In this document: in pieces, positions 27,552 to 35,259 of the stretch
How positions within the stretch are numbered: the stretch's first letter is position 1
Layout: each line of letters opens with the position of its first letter
NCBI GenBank assembly: GCA_964568845.1
Contig: CAZMSC010000005.1
Location: 6,746-70,745, forward strand
Source of the DNA: DTBU01 sp964568845
Lineage (GTDB): Archaea; Thermoproteota; CALKCG01; B24
DNA: 64,000 nt
Direction of reading: 5' to 3'
The notes under the pieces: generated by a model
Seen by the model: only the letters and a program-made list of their open reading frames with translations
What the model was told of the DNA's origin: nothing
Database searches by the model: none
Translations under genes and position numbers: made by a program

Positions 27552-28058
27552 TTAAACGCTTTCAAACATCCTAACATACCATTTATTCTTCCAACTTCTC
27601 CATCCCGTTTTAACGTATTTCTCCCTTAGCTCCGGCTTATCTTTAACCCACTCTAGAAGAAAATGAAACCTCCTTCTAGGGTCTTCCTCATCGAGCTTCA
27701 ACCCTATTTTCTCAAGTGTTTTTAAAAACATCCGCTCTGCAAGCCTCTGCGTCTCTCCGACTATTTTAGTTGGGGTAACTATGTATCCTTGTTGAGAAAT
27801 GGTTCTCCTAGCTTTGGAAAGTACAAAGCCCGTACATATGCGTATTTCCTCGCCCCTGTGGACGTTAAGGCTCTTTAACCCATTCTCTACGATCTCCACA
27901 GCCTTATCCAAATACTGTTTAGTTTTAAACTTGGGTTCTTGAAACAATTCTACGGGTATTTCACCTACATAGTATTCGTCTGTTTCAACTCTTCTAACTA
28001 CCACTACACATCCTCCTACTAAATCCCCCCACCCGGCATCATCTACCTCAACAGTCAT
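27552..28058 (-). CDS. Conserved-looking archaeal protein with DDAGWG motif
   Basis: I do not recognise a named family. The 168-residue protein starts with a strand-acidic motif VEVDDAGWGDLVGG, then has strands and helices (CVVVVRR, ICTGFVLSKARR) that could form an RNase H-like fold, and ends with a basic, Trp-rich tail (GWRSWKNKWYVRMF) suited to nucleic-acid contact. Its ATG overlaps the stop of the metallo-hydrolase gene by one base, so translation is probably coupled. Confidence 0.7.
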   Translation of the reverse strand: MTVEVDDAGWGDLVGGCVVVVRRVETDEYYVGEIPVELFQEPKFKTKQYLDKAVEIVENGLKSLNVHRGEEIRICTGFVLSKARRTISQQGYIVTPTKIVGETQRLAERMFLKTLEKIGLKLDEEDPRRRFHFLLEWVKDKPELREKYVKTGWRSWKNKWYVRMFESV

Positions 28059-28669
28059 TATACGACTACCTCTTCACCTATCCTTAGGACTTTAACGTTG
28101 TACCCTTTCCTCTCAGCTCCCCTCTTAAATGTTTCAGGGTTTGCCTTCACCTGTGGGAAAGTATTGTAGTGCATGGGTATTGCAAGTTTGGGCTTCAATA
28201 CGTCTAAAGCCTTTAAAGCTTCGTCCACGTTCATGGTGTATGTCCCACCTATAGGTATCAGTAATACGTCTATCCGCTCCAAGGGTTTAACTCCGTCGAG
28301 ATAGCAGTCTCCCAAATGTACGATTCTCTTTCCCTCAAACTCTAGGATGTAGCCAGTCGGGTATCTACTCTGATGGTGGCTTGCGGGGATCATCTCAACG
28401 TTGACTCCGTCTATTTCCCTCTTCTCTCCCACCCGCATTACAATGGCTTTAGGATATTCGCACGCTGGCGTGACAACAACTTTAGCTTTTGGAAATCTAC
28501 CTATGAAAGGCTTGTCGAAGTGGTCAAAATGTTCATGTGTCACTAAAATTATATCCGGTGTTCCCTCATACTTGGGGGCTAGATTGTTACCCGTAAAGTA
28601 GGGGTCTATGAGTATTCTCTTACCATCCGATATTTCAAAACACGCGTGGCTGAGGTATTTAATTTTCAT
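28058..28669 (-). CDS. UPF0173-type metallo-beta-lactamase-fold hydrolase
   Basis: The protein has the metal motif THEHFDH and a later His in IPMHYNTFPQ, and begins MKIKYLSHACFEI as UPF0173 members do. The ATG at 28669 follows GGTGGT and gives 203 residues; the frame extends upstream to 28729 but that part is unlike the family. The biochemical role of this group is poorly known. It probably forms a two-gene unit with the DDAGWG protein. Confidence 0.85.
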   Translation of the reverse strand: MKIKYLSHACFEISDGKRILIDPYFTGNNLAPKYEGTPDIILVTHEHFDHFDKPFIGRFPKAKVVVTPACEYPKAIVMRVGEKREIDGVNVEMIPASHHQSRYPTGYILEFEGKRIVHLGDCYLDGVKPLERIDVLLIPIGGTYTMNVDEALKALDVLKPKLAIPMHYNTFPQVKANPETFKRGAERKGYNVKVLRIGEEVVV

Positions 28670-28715
28670 AATACCACCAGAATATAGTCTGCTTGATAAA
28701 AATATAACTTTACCT

Positions 28716-28880
28716 ATGTTTAAGTCCATCTACAGTTTTAGAACAGGAATTATAATAGTAGCACTCGTTCTCCATACCGGGGTATATCTCCGCTCCGCCT
28801 CAAACCTTTTAAATGGGTTAGTTAAAGGAGAAGAGTTACGTATGGTCGTCGAAGATCGTGTAACCCGAAACCCTACCTGA
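28716..28880 (+). CDS. Possible small single-pass membrane protein
   Basis: An ATG at 28716 opens a 54-residue frame starting MFKSIYSFRTG with a hydrophobic stretch (IIIVALVLHTGVYL) followed by a charged tail ending RVTRNPT. It fills the gap between the divergent metallo-hydrolase and psmB. No family is recognised, the ribosome-binding site is weak, and it may be chance. Confidence 0.25.
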   Translation: MFKSIYSFRTGIIIVALVLHTGVYLRSASNLLNGLVKGEELRMVVEDRVTRNPT

Positions 28881-28906
28881 ATAGTAAGGTTAAAATACTG
28901 CTAAGC

Positions 28907-28926
28907 ATGTCTCATATATGAGACAT
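28907..28926. promoter_or_regulatory. Perfect 20-bp palindrome upstream of psmB
   Basis: ATGTCTCATATATGAGACAT is its own reverse complement over all 20 bases. The CATATATG centre could serve as the TATA element, placing transcription near 28944 and the TTG start at 28964. It is a strong operator candidate. Confidence 0.6.
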
Positions 28927-28963
28927 TTTCGAAGCCTTTGAATAAACACTGGGGGTTCTCGGC

Positions 28964-29596
28964 TTGTATGATGGTTTCAAAGTGTTGAAAACCGGTACGA
29001 CAACCATAGGTTTAGTTTGCAAAGATGGAGTTGTCTTAGCTTCAGATACTAGGGTTACAATGGGATTTACAGTAGCTCATAAGAGAGGCCGTAAAATATA
29101 TCAAATAGACGACCATTTAGCCATGACTATAGCTGGAACCGTGGCCGAAGGTCAGAACGTTGTAGACACGCTTAGGTTCTACGCTAAATTGTATAAAGTT
29201 GAACACAATAGACCTATACCTGTAAGTACTGCGTCAAGATTAGCTTCTCAAATACTCTACAGTAATAGGCTTATGCCCCTTTCGGTTCAGGCGATAGTTG
29301 GAGGAGTAGATGAAACAGGTCCACATGTATATGCTTTAGACCCATTTGGAGGCGTTACAGAGGAAAAGTACTTTGCAACAGGATCAGGCTCCCCAATAGC
29401 TATAGGTGAGCTTGAGACAAATATTAAAGACGGTTTAACAGTTGAAGAAGCAATCTCCTTGGTGGTTAAATCTCTCAAAGCGGCTATGCGTAGAGACATC
29501 GCTACTGGAGATAGTGTAGATATAATTGTGATAGACTCTAAAGGTTTTAAAGAGCTCTCTGAAGACGATAAAGCTAAGCTTATGGATAGTGTCTAG
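28964..29596 (+). CDS. psmB: 20S proteasome beta subunit
   Basis: The 210-residue protein has a short propeptide ending in Gly11 and the catalytic N-terminal Thr12 in LKTGTTTIGL, with SDTR and GSGSPIA in the expected places. After self-cleavage Thr12 acts as the nucleophile of the proteolytic chamber. The start is a TTG after a GGGGG tract, supported by the length of the propeptide. The alpha subunit is not in the window. The aCPSF1 gene follows after 31 bases. Confidence 0.95.
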   Translation: MYDGFKVLKTGTTTIGLVCKDGVVLASDTRVTMGFTVAHKRGRKIYQIDDHLAMTIAGTVAEGQNVVDTLRFYAKLYKVEHNRPIPVSTASRLASQILYSNRLMPLSVQAIVGGVDETGPHVYALDPFGGVTEEKYFATGSGSPIAIGELETNIKDGLTVEEAISLVVKSLKAAMRRDIATGDSVDIIVIDSKGFKELSEDDKAKLMDSV

Positions 29597-29627
29597 CTGT
29601 GGTTTAATAAACGTATGGAGAGTTTAG

Positions 29628-31559
29628 GTGTTTATTGTGAAAAAACAGTTTCAAGACCCGCTATTTAAAATAAGAGAAATAGTTCTATCTAAGATTCCGG
29701 AGGATGTTGCAGTAACTAGGATAAACTTTGAAGGCTCTAAGCTTGCAATCTACGTTAAGAAGCCGGAGGTTCTGCTAATAGATAAAAGCTACATAATCTC
29801 TGACATCGTTGAAACTATGAAGAGGCGGATCGTAGTTAGATCAGACCCATCTGTTAGAGCACCTAAAGAAGAGGTTAAAGCAGTCATAAGTCAAGTAATC
29901 CCTGAAGAAGCAAACGTGGAAAACCTCGTTTTCGACGATGTATTAGGTGAGGTCATAATAGAAGCTAAGAAAACTGGTTTAGCCATAGGTAAAGACGGCA
30001 CCCTCCTACAAGAGATCTTAAGAAAGACGAAATGGATACCTAGAGTTCTCAGAACACCGTCAATACCTTCAAAAATAATCGCCAACATTAGACATGTGCT
30101 CTACAGCGATACAAAGGAGAGGGAGAGGGCTTTAAGAGAAGACGGTGAGCGGATATTTAGACCCTTGATTTTCCCGGTGGATGAAGTTCTGCTAGTACCA
30201 CTTGGAGGGTTTAGAGAGGTCGGTAGATCCGCCATACTAGTTAAAACTAAGGAGAGCTCTATACTGGTAGATTGTGGTATAAATCCAGGTGCATCTAAGT
30301 CAAGTCAGATGTTTCCATATTTAGACTTTGACTGTTTAGACTTCGACACCCTCGATGCGGTCATTGTAACGCATAGCCACTTAGACCACTGTGGGGCTAT
30401 CCCATTATTGTATAAATATGGGTATAAGGGCCCGGTCTACTGTTCTGAACCCGCTCTAAGTCTCATGGTTCTGGCTCTGCTCGACTATTTAGATGTTGCT
30501 GCTAAGGAAGGCATAATTCCTCCGTATACCCAGAGAGACGTTAGAGAGATGATTCTGCACACTGTAACCCTTAGATATGGCTACGTAGTAGATATAGCTC
30601 CGGATGTCAAGCTCACCCTATGGAATGCCGGACACATACTCGGCTCTTCAATAGCCCACATACATATAGGTGAGGGCCACTATAACATTGTGATAACGGG
30701 AGACTTCAAAAACGGTAAAACCATGCTTCTAGACCCGTCTTCAACAAACTTTCCAAGGGTTGAAGCTCTAGTAATGGAATCTACGTATGGCGGTGAAGAA
30801 GACGTCATGCCTCCTAGACACGAGGTGGAAAAATCGCTCATACTTACAGTGAATGAGACAATCGAGAACGGTGGAAGAGTTCTAATACCTACTCCAGCCA
30901 TAGGTAGGGGTCAGGAAATAATGATAGTTTTAGACTCCTATATGAGGAAGGGTTTACTTAAAGAGGTTCCAGTATACATAGATGGTATGTTAAATGAAGC
31001 CACAGCCATTCACACAGCCTACCCCGAATACCTGTCTCAAGAGCTTAGAGACCTTATTCTACGTGAAGACGTGAACGTATTCCAATCTGAACACTTCACT
31101 TCTATTTCAAATCCAAACCAGAGGCTTGAAATAGCTGAGAGCGAGCCGTCTATAATTCTGGCACCATCTGGTATGATGGAGGGTGGACCTGTGCTTGAGT
31201 ATTTTAGACTTATGTCTGAAAACCCGAAAAACACTCTTGTATTCGTCAGTTACCAGATCGAGGGTACTTTAGGTCGTAGGATTAAAAATGGTTTAAGAGA
31301 GGTTCCTCTGATGTCTAAGGATGGTAAAGCAGATATCATTAAAGTCAATATGAATGTCAAATCTATTGAAGGTTTCAGCGGCCACTCAGACAGACGTCAA
31401 CTTCTTTCCTATGTTAAGAGACTATCTCCCAGGCCCAAAATGGTCGTCATATGTCATGGTGAAGCGCAGAAAACACAAAACCTATCCTCGGCGATATCGC
31501 ACATCTTCAAACTTCCAGCAGTTGCTCCGAGAAACCTTGAGAGTTTGAGACTTAGATGA
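29628..31559 (+). CDS. aCPSF1 / FttA beta-CASP ribonuclease with KH domains
   Basis: The 643-residue protein has N-terminal KH-type domains (about 1-150, with the GKDG loop at 121-124), a metallo-beta-lactamase core with THSHLDHCG (His249, His251, Asp253, His254), and a beta-CASP insert with METYGG-like ESTYGGEE and the late SGHSD. This is the archaeal CPSF73-like endonuclease that cuts transcript 3' ends at U-rich sites and drives transcription termination. The GTG at 29628 follows GGAG. It is followed immediately by an assembly gap. Confidence 0.95.
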   Translation: MFIVKKQFQDPLFKIREIVLSKIPEDVAVTRINFEGSKLAIYVKKPEVLLIDKSYIISDIVETMKRRIVVRSDPSVRAPKEEVKAVISQVIPEEANVENLVFDDVLGEVIIEAKKTGLAIGKDGTLLQEILRKTKWIPRVLRTPSIPSKIIANIRHVLYSDTKERERALREDGERIFRPLIFPVDEVLLVPLGGFREVGRSAILVKTKESSILVDCGINPGASKSSQMFPYLDFDCLDFDTLDAVIVTHSHLDHCGAIPLLYKYGYKGPVYCSEPALSLMVLALLDYLDVAAKEGIIPPYTQRDVREMILHTVTLRYGYVVDIAPDVKLTLWNAGHILGSSIAHIHIGEGHYNIVITGDFKNGKTMLLDPSSTNFPRVEALVMESTYGGEEDVMPPRHEVEKSLILTVNETIENGGRVLIPTPAIGRGQEIMIVLDSYMRKGLLKEVPVYIDGMLNEATAIHTAYPEYLSQELRDLILREDVNVFQSEHFTSISNPNQRLEIAESEPSIILAPSGMMEGGPVLEYFRLMSENPKNTLVFVSYQIEGTLGRRIKNGLREVPLMSKDGKADIIKVNMNVKSIEGFSGHSDRRQLLSYVKRLSPRPKMVVICHGEAQKTQNLSSAISHIFKLPAVAPRNLESLRLR

Positions 31560-31560
31560 T

Positions 31561-31660
31561 NNNNNNNNNNNNNNNNNNNNNNNNNNNNNNNNNNNNNNNN
31601 NNNNNNNNNNNNNNNNNNNNNNNNNNNNNNNNNNNNNNNNNNNNNNNNNNNNNNNNNNNN
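31561..31660. other. Scaffold gap of 100 N
   Basis: Exactly 100 N beginning two bases after the aCPSF1 stop. Unlike the first gap, the flanks share no repeat, so the true missing length is unknown. Confidence 0.97.
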
Positions 31661-31726
31661 CCGAATTTTAGCCTCGATACATATTCTAAACGTTTAATTA
31701 AACGTCTTCTGTTAGAAATTTAGAGG

Positions 31727-32278
31727 ATGGATTCAGAGTTTAAACCTCCAAGCGGTATAGCCTTCTTAGAGGATGGTAGAATTCTAGTTAAGGATAGCGA
31801 TTATAGGAGTTTTCTAATTCAGAAAGGCTATGGTGTTAAAGAGGGTAATTTTCTCGTTTTAACTGGTGAAGAAGCTCTATACTTAATGAGTGAAGGTAGA
31901 CTCAGACTTTTTGAAGCTGATCGTGAGCTTACATTGAAGGACGCCACTGAAAGGCTGATCCCCGTGGATCCGGATGTTTGGATTAGATTTCTAATATATA
32001 GAGATTTGAGGGATAAGGGGTATGTGATCCGCAGGGGCTATGGAATCGGGTTAGATTTTCTACTGTACGAACGTGGAACATATGGTGAGCAATCTGCTAA
32101 GTATCTGGTCATAGGGGTTTCAGAAGGTAAACCAGTTAAAATAGAGGATTTGCTCGGAGTTATCAGATCTGGTACGTATTCGGATAAAGAGCTCCTGTTG
32201 GCTGTCGTAGATCGTAGAGGAGAAGTTGTCTATTATAAGCTCTCCCAAGGTTTTGATGAATCGCAACTAGGTGAGTAA
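31727..32278 (+). CDS. EndA-like structural subunit of the tRNA-splicing endonuclease
   Basis: The 183-residue protein aligns with the EndA C-terminal domain: YRDLRDKGYVIRRGYGIGLDFLLYERG, then KYLVIGV. Tyr114 and Lys154 of the catalytic triad are kept, but the His position reads GEQSAKYLV, with Gln/Ser/Ala in place of His. It is therefore probably the non-catalytic partner in an (alpha-beta)2 enzyme with the subunit at 49809. The start ATG gives MDSEFKPPSG. It lies just right of the assembly gap, so its promoter may be partly missing. Confidence 0.82.
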   Translation: MDSEFKPPSGIAFLEDGRILVKDSDYRSFLIQKGYGVKEGNFLVLTGEEALYLMSEGRLRLFEADRELTLKDATERLIPVDPDVWIRFLIYRDLRDKGYVIRRGYGIGLDFLLYERGTYGEQSAKYLVIGVSEGKPVKIEDLLGVIRSGTYSDKELLLAVVDRRGEVVYYKLSQGFDESQLGE

Positions 32279-32434
32279 TTCAGGCTGTATGGTTGCTTTT
32301 AGCTGTCTGATAAAGTTTTAAAAATATATTGGATAGTCTTCCCTTTTAATCTGAAGTAGCTCTTCGTATGATATTGTTGGAGATTTTCTGGAGCTAAACT
32401 CAGTGTAGGCTAAGCCATAACTTGGAAGCGTAAG

Positions 32435-32728
32435 TCATCGGTAGGGTTCACATTGACATGGTATAGCATGGCATCTTGGGCATCCTCTACCATATTTCTC
32501 AGAGACCGCCTTCTCCAAATCTATATTCATTAGATTGCAGAGGCTCAGTAGCCAGGCCATTACATCGGCTGCTTCTTCAGCAACGTCCACCACTTTACCT
32601 TTAACTAAAGCATCAGCTAACTCCCCCACCTCAGATATAAACCATATATAGGTTGTGAAAATCCCCCTCTTTTTATCCCTCTCAAAGTAGATTTCTCTCA
32701 TAAGTTTCTGCAATTCTCCTACGCTCAT
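32435..32728 (-). CDS. MazG-like nucleotide pyrophosphohydrolase
   Basis: The protein has the all-alpha NTP pyrophosphohydrolase marks SEVGELADAL and VAEEAADVMAWLL, whose acidic residues bind Mg. It ends in a Cys-rich tail, GCPRCHAIPCQC, that may bind zinc. I prefer the ATG at 32728 (97 residues, MSVGELQKL); ATG codons at 32743 and 32773 are alternatives. It would hydrolyse non-canonical or excess NTPs. Confidence 0.82.
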   Translation of the reverse strand: MSVGELQKLMREIYFERDKKRGIFTTYIWFISEVGELADALVKGKVVDVAEEAADVMAWLLSLCNLMNIDLEKAVSEKYGRGCPRCHAIPCQCEPYR

Positions 32729-32859
32729 AATATCTAAAACCATATCATCAAGGTTATGTAAAAGTATTAGCATTTACTTACAAAGTGGAGGCCTTTATTT
32801 TCACGCTCCTAAGCCCTTTTAGTAAATTTGGTTTTTTGTCCATCTATGGATCAGAAAGG

Positions 32860-32905
32860 TTTATATGTCTTCATTACAATTTATTGTAACGTTCCAATAA
32901 ATTGG
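32860..32905. promoter_or_regulatory. Promoter and tandem operators of the ArsR-ABC operon
   Basis: A TATA box TTTATATG is at 32860-32867. Two inverted repeats follow: TTACAAT-TT-ATTGTAA (32874-32889) and CCAAT-AA-ATTGG (32894-32905). They share the core CAAT-N2-ATTG with centres 18 bases apart, so they lie on the same DNA face to within about two turns. They cover the predicted transcription start, as expected for autorepression. Confidence 0.6.
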
Positions 32906-33492
32906 AAGTGGAAAACTTGAAAGAGATTATTATAATCAAAGACGCCGAAGTTGCTAAGCTCCTAGCCGATGAAACCAGATGTCAAATATTAAACCTCTTA
33001 AAAATCAGAGAAATGTCTACAAATCAACTTGCCAAAATATTGGATAAGCCAGCCTCCTCTATCGACCATCACCTGAAGGTTCTAAAGGCCGCTGGCTTAA
33101 TTGAACTTGTTTACGAACGTAGACGGGGGAATATCATAGAGCGGTTCTATAGAGCTTCAGCTAGACACTACATTGTAAGTTACAGTTTAAGTGAGAAGGC
33201 TGAGTCTTCGGTTAAGGATTGGAATGAAAAGCTCTATGGAGAGATTGCATCGCTCATACAAAGCTTTGGCTATAGAGTATCAGATATATCTAAGCTTACT
33301 AGGCTAATTGAAGAGTTTAACGCTTCAAAAAGAATGGTTTTAGAGAACCTAGCCAGTAAAGATGTAAATCCCTCCGCTTTAAAGCCTCCGGCATCCTTCC
33401 TATTAATGGACATTTTAACCCATCTGGAGCTTTACAGGAGTGAAAAATACCGTAGGCTTATGGACGAACTCCTCTCCACTGTTTCGAGGTGA
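32902..33492 (+). CDS. ArsR-type winged-helix repressor
   Basis: The protein has a winged-helix DNA-binding domain (about residues 15-90: ADETRCQILNLLK, STNQLAKILDKPASSIDHHLKVLKAAGLIELV) and a helical C-terminal region of about 100 residues. The TTG at 32902 is inside the second operator; the TTG at 32917, nine bases after GGAAGTGG, is the more likely start and removes five residues. Its stop overlaps the first ABC gene by four bases, so it very likely controls the exporter. Inducer unknown. Confidence 0.85.
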   Translation: MEVENLKEIIIIKDAEVAKLLADETRCQILNLLKIREMSTNQLAKILDKPASSIDHHLKVLKAAGLIELVYERRRGNIIERFYRASARHYIVSYSLSEKAESSVKDWNEKLYGEIASLIQSFGYRVSDISKLTRLIEEFNASKRMVLENLASKDVNPSALKPPASFLLMDILTHLELYRSEKYRRLMDELLSTVSR

Positions 33493-35255
33493 CTCGTATG
33501 GCTTATACGGGTAAATCTACTAAGAGAATTCTACCGAGACTTTTCAAATACCTCATAGCACATAAGCTTCTCTTTACGATTTCAATGACGCTTGTAGTAG
33601 TTGGAACGGCAATAGACCTCCTCCTACCCTGGATCAGTAGAGATGTTATAAATAACGTCTTCATGGGGTCTGCTTCAAACATATGGCTGTATGCAACAGC
33701 AATACTAGGTTTAACTGTTCTACACGGGGCTATCTTCTTCTTAAGAGACTACTTATCAGGCTTGATGTCTCAGAAAATCAGCCACAACATGAGGCTGCAA
33801 CTTTATAGACATTTACAAGACCTATCCTACAGCTTCTTCGATAGAGTTGACGTTGGACAGATAATAAACCGTATCACAAGCGACATAGATACAATAGGTA
33901 ACTTCATAAGCTCTAGTGTAACGCAACTATTAAGCTCTATTCTGATGATTCTACTGGTTTCTACAATACTTATTTCAATAAACATTTCAATGGCTTTAAT
34001 AGCAATATCCATCACAGTACCGTTCATAGCGATAATATCCATGGTTTTCGCCAAATTCGTAAGACCAATATTTGACCGTAGATGGATCGAACAGAGTAGA
34101 TTAAACACCGTTGTTGCAGAATCCGTTTCCGGCTTCCGGGTGATCAGAGCACTTGGAATTGAAAACTGGGCTTTTACAAAGTTCCAATCTATAAATAAGC
34201 AGGTTTACGACCTTAGCATGCGCTCTGAAAAGCTCGCTGTTCGAACATGGCCATTTCTAAACCTCGTTATTGGCATTGCATCTGCAATCGTATACCTATA
34301 TGGAGGGTTAAGGTTCTTCAGTAATGAAATCACAATAGGAGACCTGATAGCCTTCTCCATGTATCTAGGCTACCTCGTCTGGCCTATAATGTCCTTCGGC
34401 TTCCTATTTGCAGACTATCAAAGGACAAGCATATCTGCCGGGAGGGTTTTTGAAGCGTTAGATGCCGAGCCGGAAGTTAAAGAAAAGCCTAATGCCATAG
34501 AGCTTCCGAACATCAAAGGGCATGTAGTTTTTGAAGACGTTGTTTTCGGCTATGATCCTGATAAACCAGTGCTTAAGGGTATAAATTTAGAAGTCAGACC
34601 CGGTGAGAAAGTTGCCCTTGTAGGGGTTACAGGCTCAGGTAAAAGCACCTTGATAAAGCTTATACCCAGATTTTATGACCCTCAGAAAGGTCGTATTCTA
34701 ATAGACGGTTGTGATATAAGAGACGTTAAAATAGGCTCCTTACGTAAATATATAGGCGTTGTACATCAAGATATTTTCCTATTTCCAGTAAGCATACGGG
34801 AGAACATAGCGTACGGTAAACCCAATGCTACATATGAGGAGATTGAGAAAGCGGCTAAAATTGCACGTATTCACGACTTTATAATGAGTCTACCTGAAAA
34901 ATATGACACTATAATAGGTGAGCGTGGCGTGACGTTATCCGGTGGTCAGAGGCAGAGATTAGCCATTGCTAGAGCTTTAATCTTAAACCCGAGGATTCTA
35001 ATACTCGACGATTCCACGTCAAGCGTGGACTCTGAAACGGAAAAGGAGATATGTGAAGCTTTAAAGGAGCTCGTAAAATATAAGACCGTTTTCATAGTAA
35101 CTCAACGTTTATCCACTTTAAAACTTGCCGATAGAATAGTGGTTCTAGATGATGGACGCATAGTTGAAGACGGCACTCACGATGAGCTAATAGCTAAGAA
35201 CGGATTATACGCTAAGATTTACGAGTCTCAAATACTTGGGTCTAGGGAGGTGTAA
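33489..35255 (+). CDS. ABC exporter half-transporter with degenerate ATP site
   Basis: The 588-residue protein has six membrane segments (about 15-315) and an ATPase domain with Walker A GVTGSGKST (about 379-387), signature LSGGQ, and Walker B ILILDDSTSS. The catalytic Glu after Walker B is Asp, and the switch His is Gln (VTQRLST). These changes mark the degenerate-site half of a heterodimeric type IV exporter, as in TM287/288-type pairs. It overlaps the ArsR stop and precedes its partner by a few bases. Substrate may be a drug or lipid. Confidence 0.9.
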   Translation: MTRMAYTGKSTKRILPRLFKYLIAHKLLFTISMTLVVVGTAIDLLLPWISRDVINNVFMGSASNIWLYATAILGLTVLHGAIFFLRDYLSGLMSQKISHNMRLQLYRHLQDLSYSFFDRVDVGQIINRITSDIDTIGNFISSSVTQLLSSILMILLVSTILISINISMALIAISITVPFIAIISMVFAKFVRPIFDRRWIEQSRLNTVVAESVSGFRVIRALGIENWAFTKFQSINKQVYDLSMRSEKLAVRTWPFLNLVIGIASAIVYLYGGLRFFSNEITIGDLIAFSMYLGYLVWPIMSFGFLFADYQRTSISAGRVFEALDAEPEVKEKPNAIELPNIKGHVVFEDVVFGYDPDKPVLKGINLEVRPGEKVALVGVTGSGKSTLIKLIPRFYDPQKGRILIDGCDIRDVKIGSLRKYIGVVHQDIFLFPVSIRENIAYGKPNATYEEIEKAAKIARIHDFIMSLPEKYDTIIGERGVTLSGGQRQRLAIARALILNPRILILDDSTSSVDSETEKEICEALKELVKYKTVFIVTQRLSTLKLADRIVVLDDGRIVEDGTHDELIAKNGLYAKIYESQILGSREV

Positions 35256-35259
35256 AACA

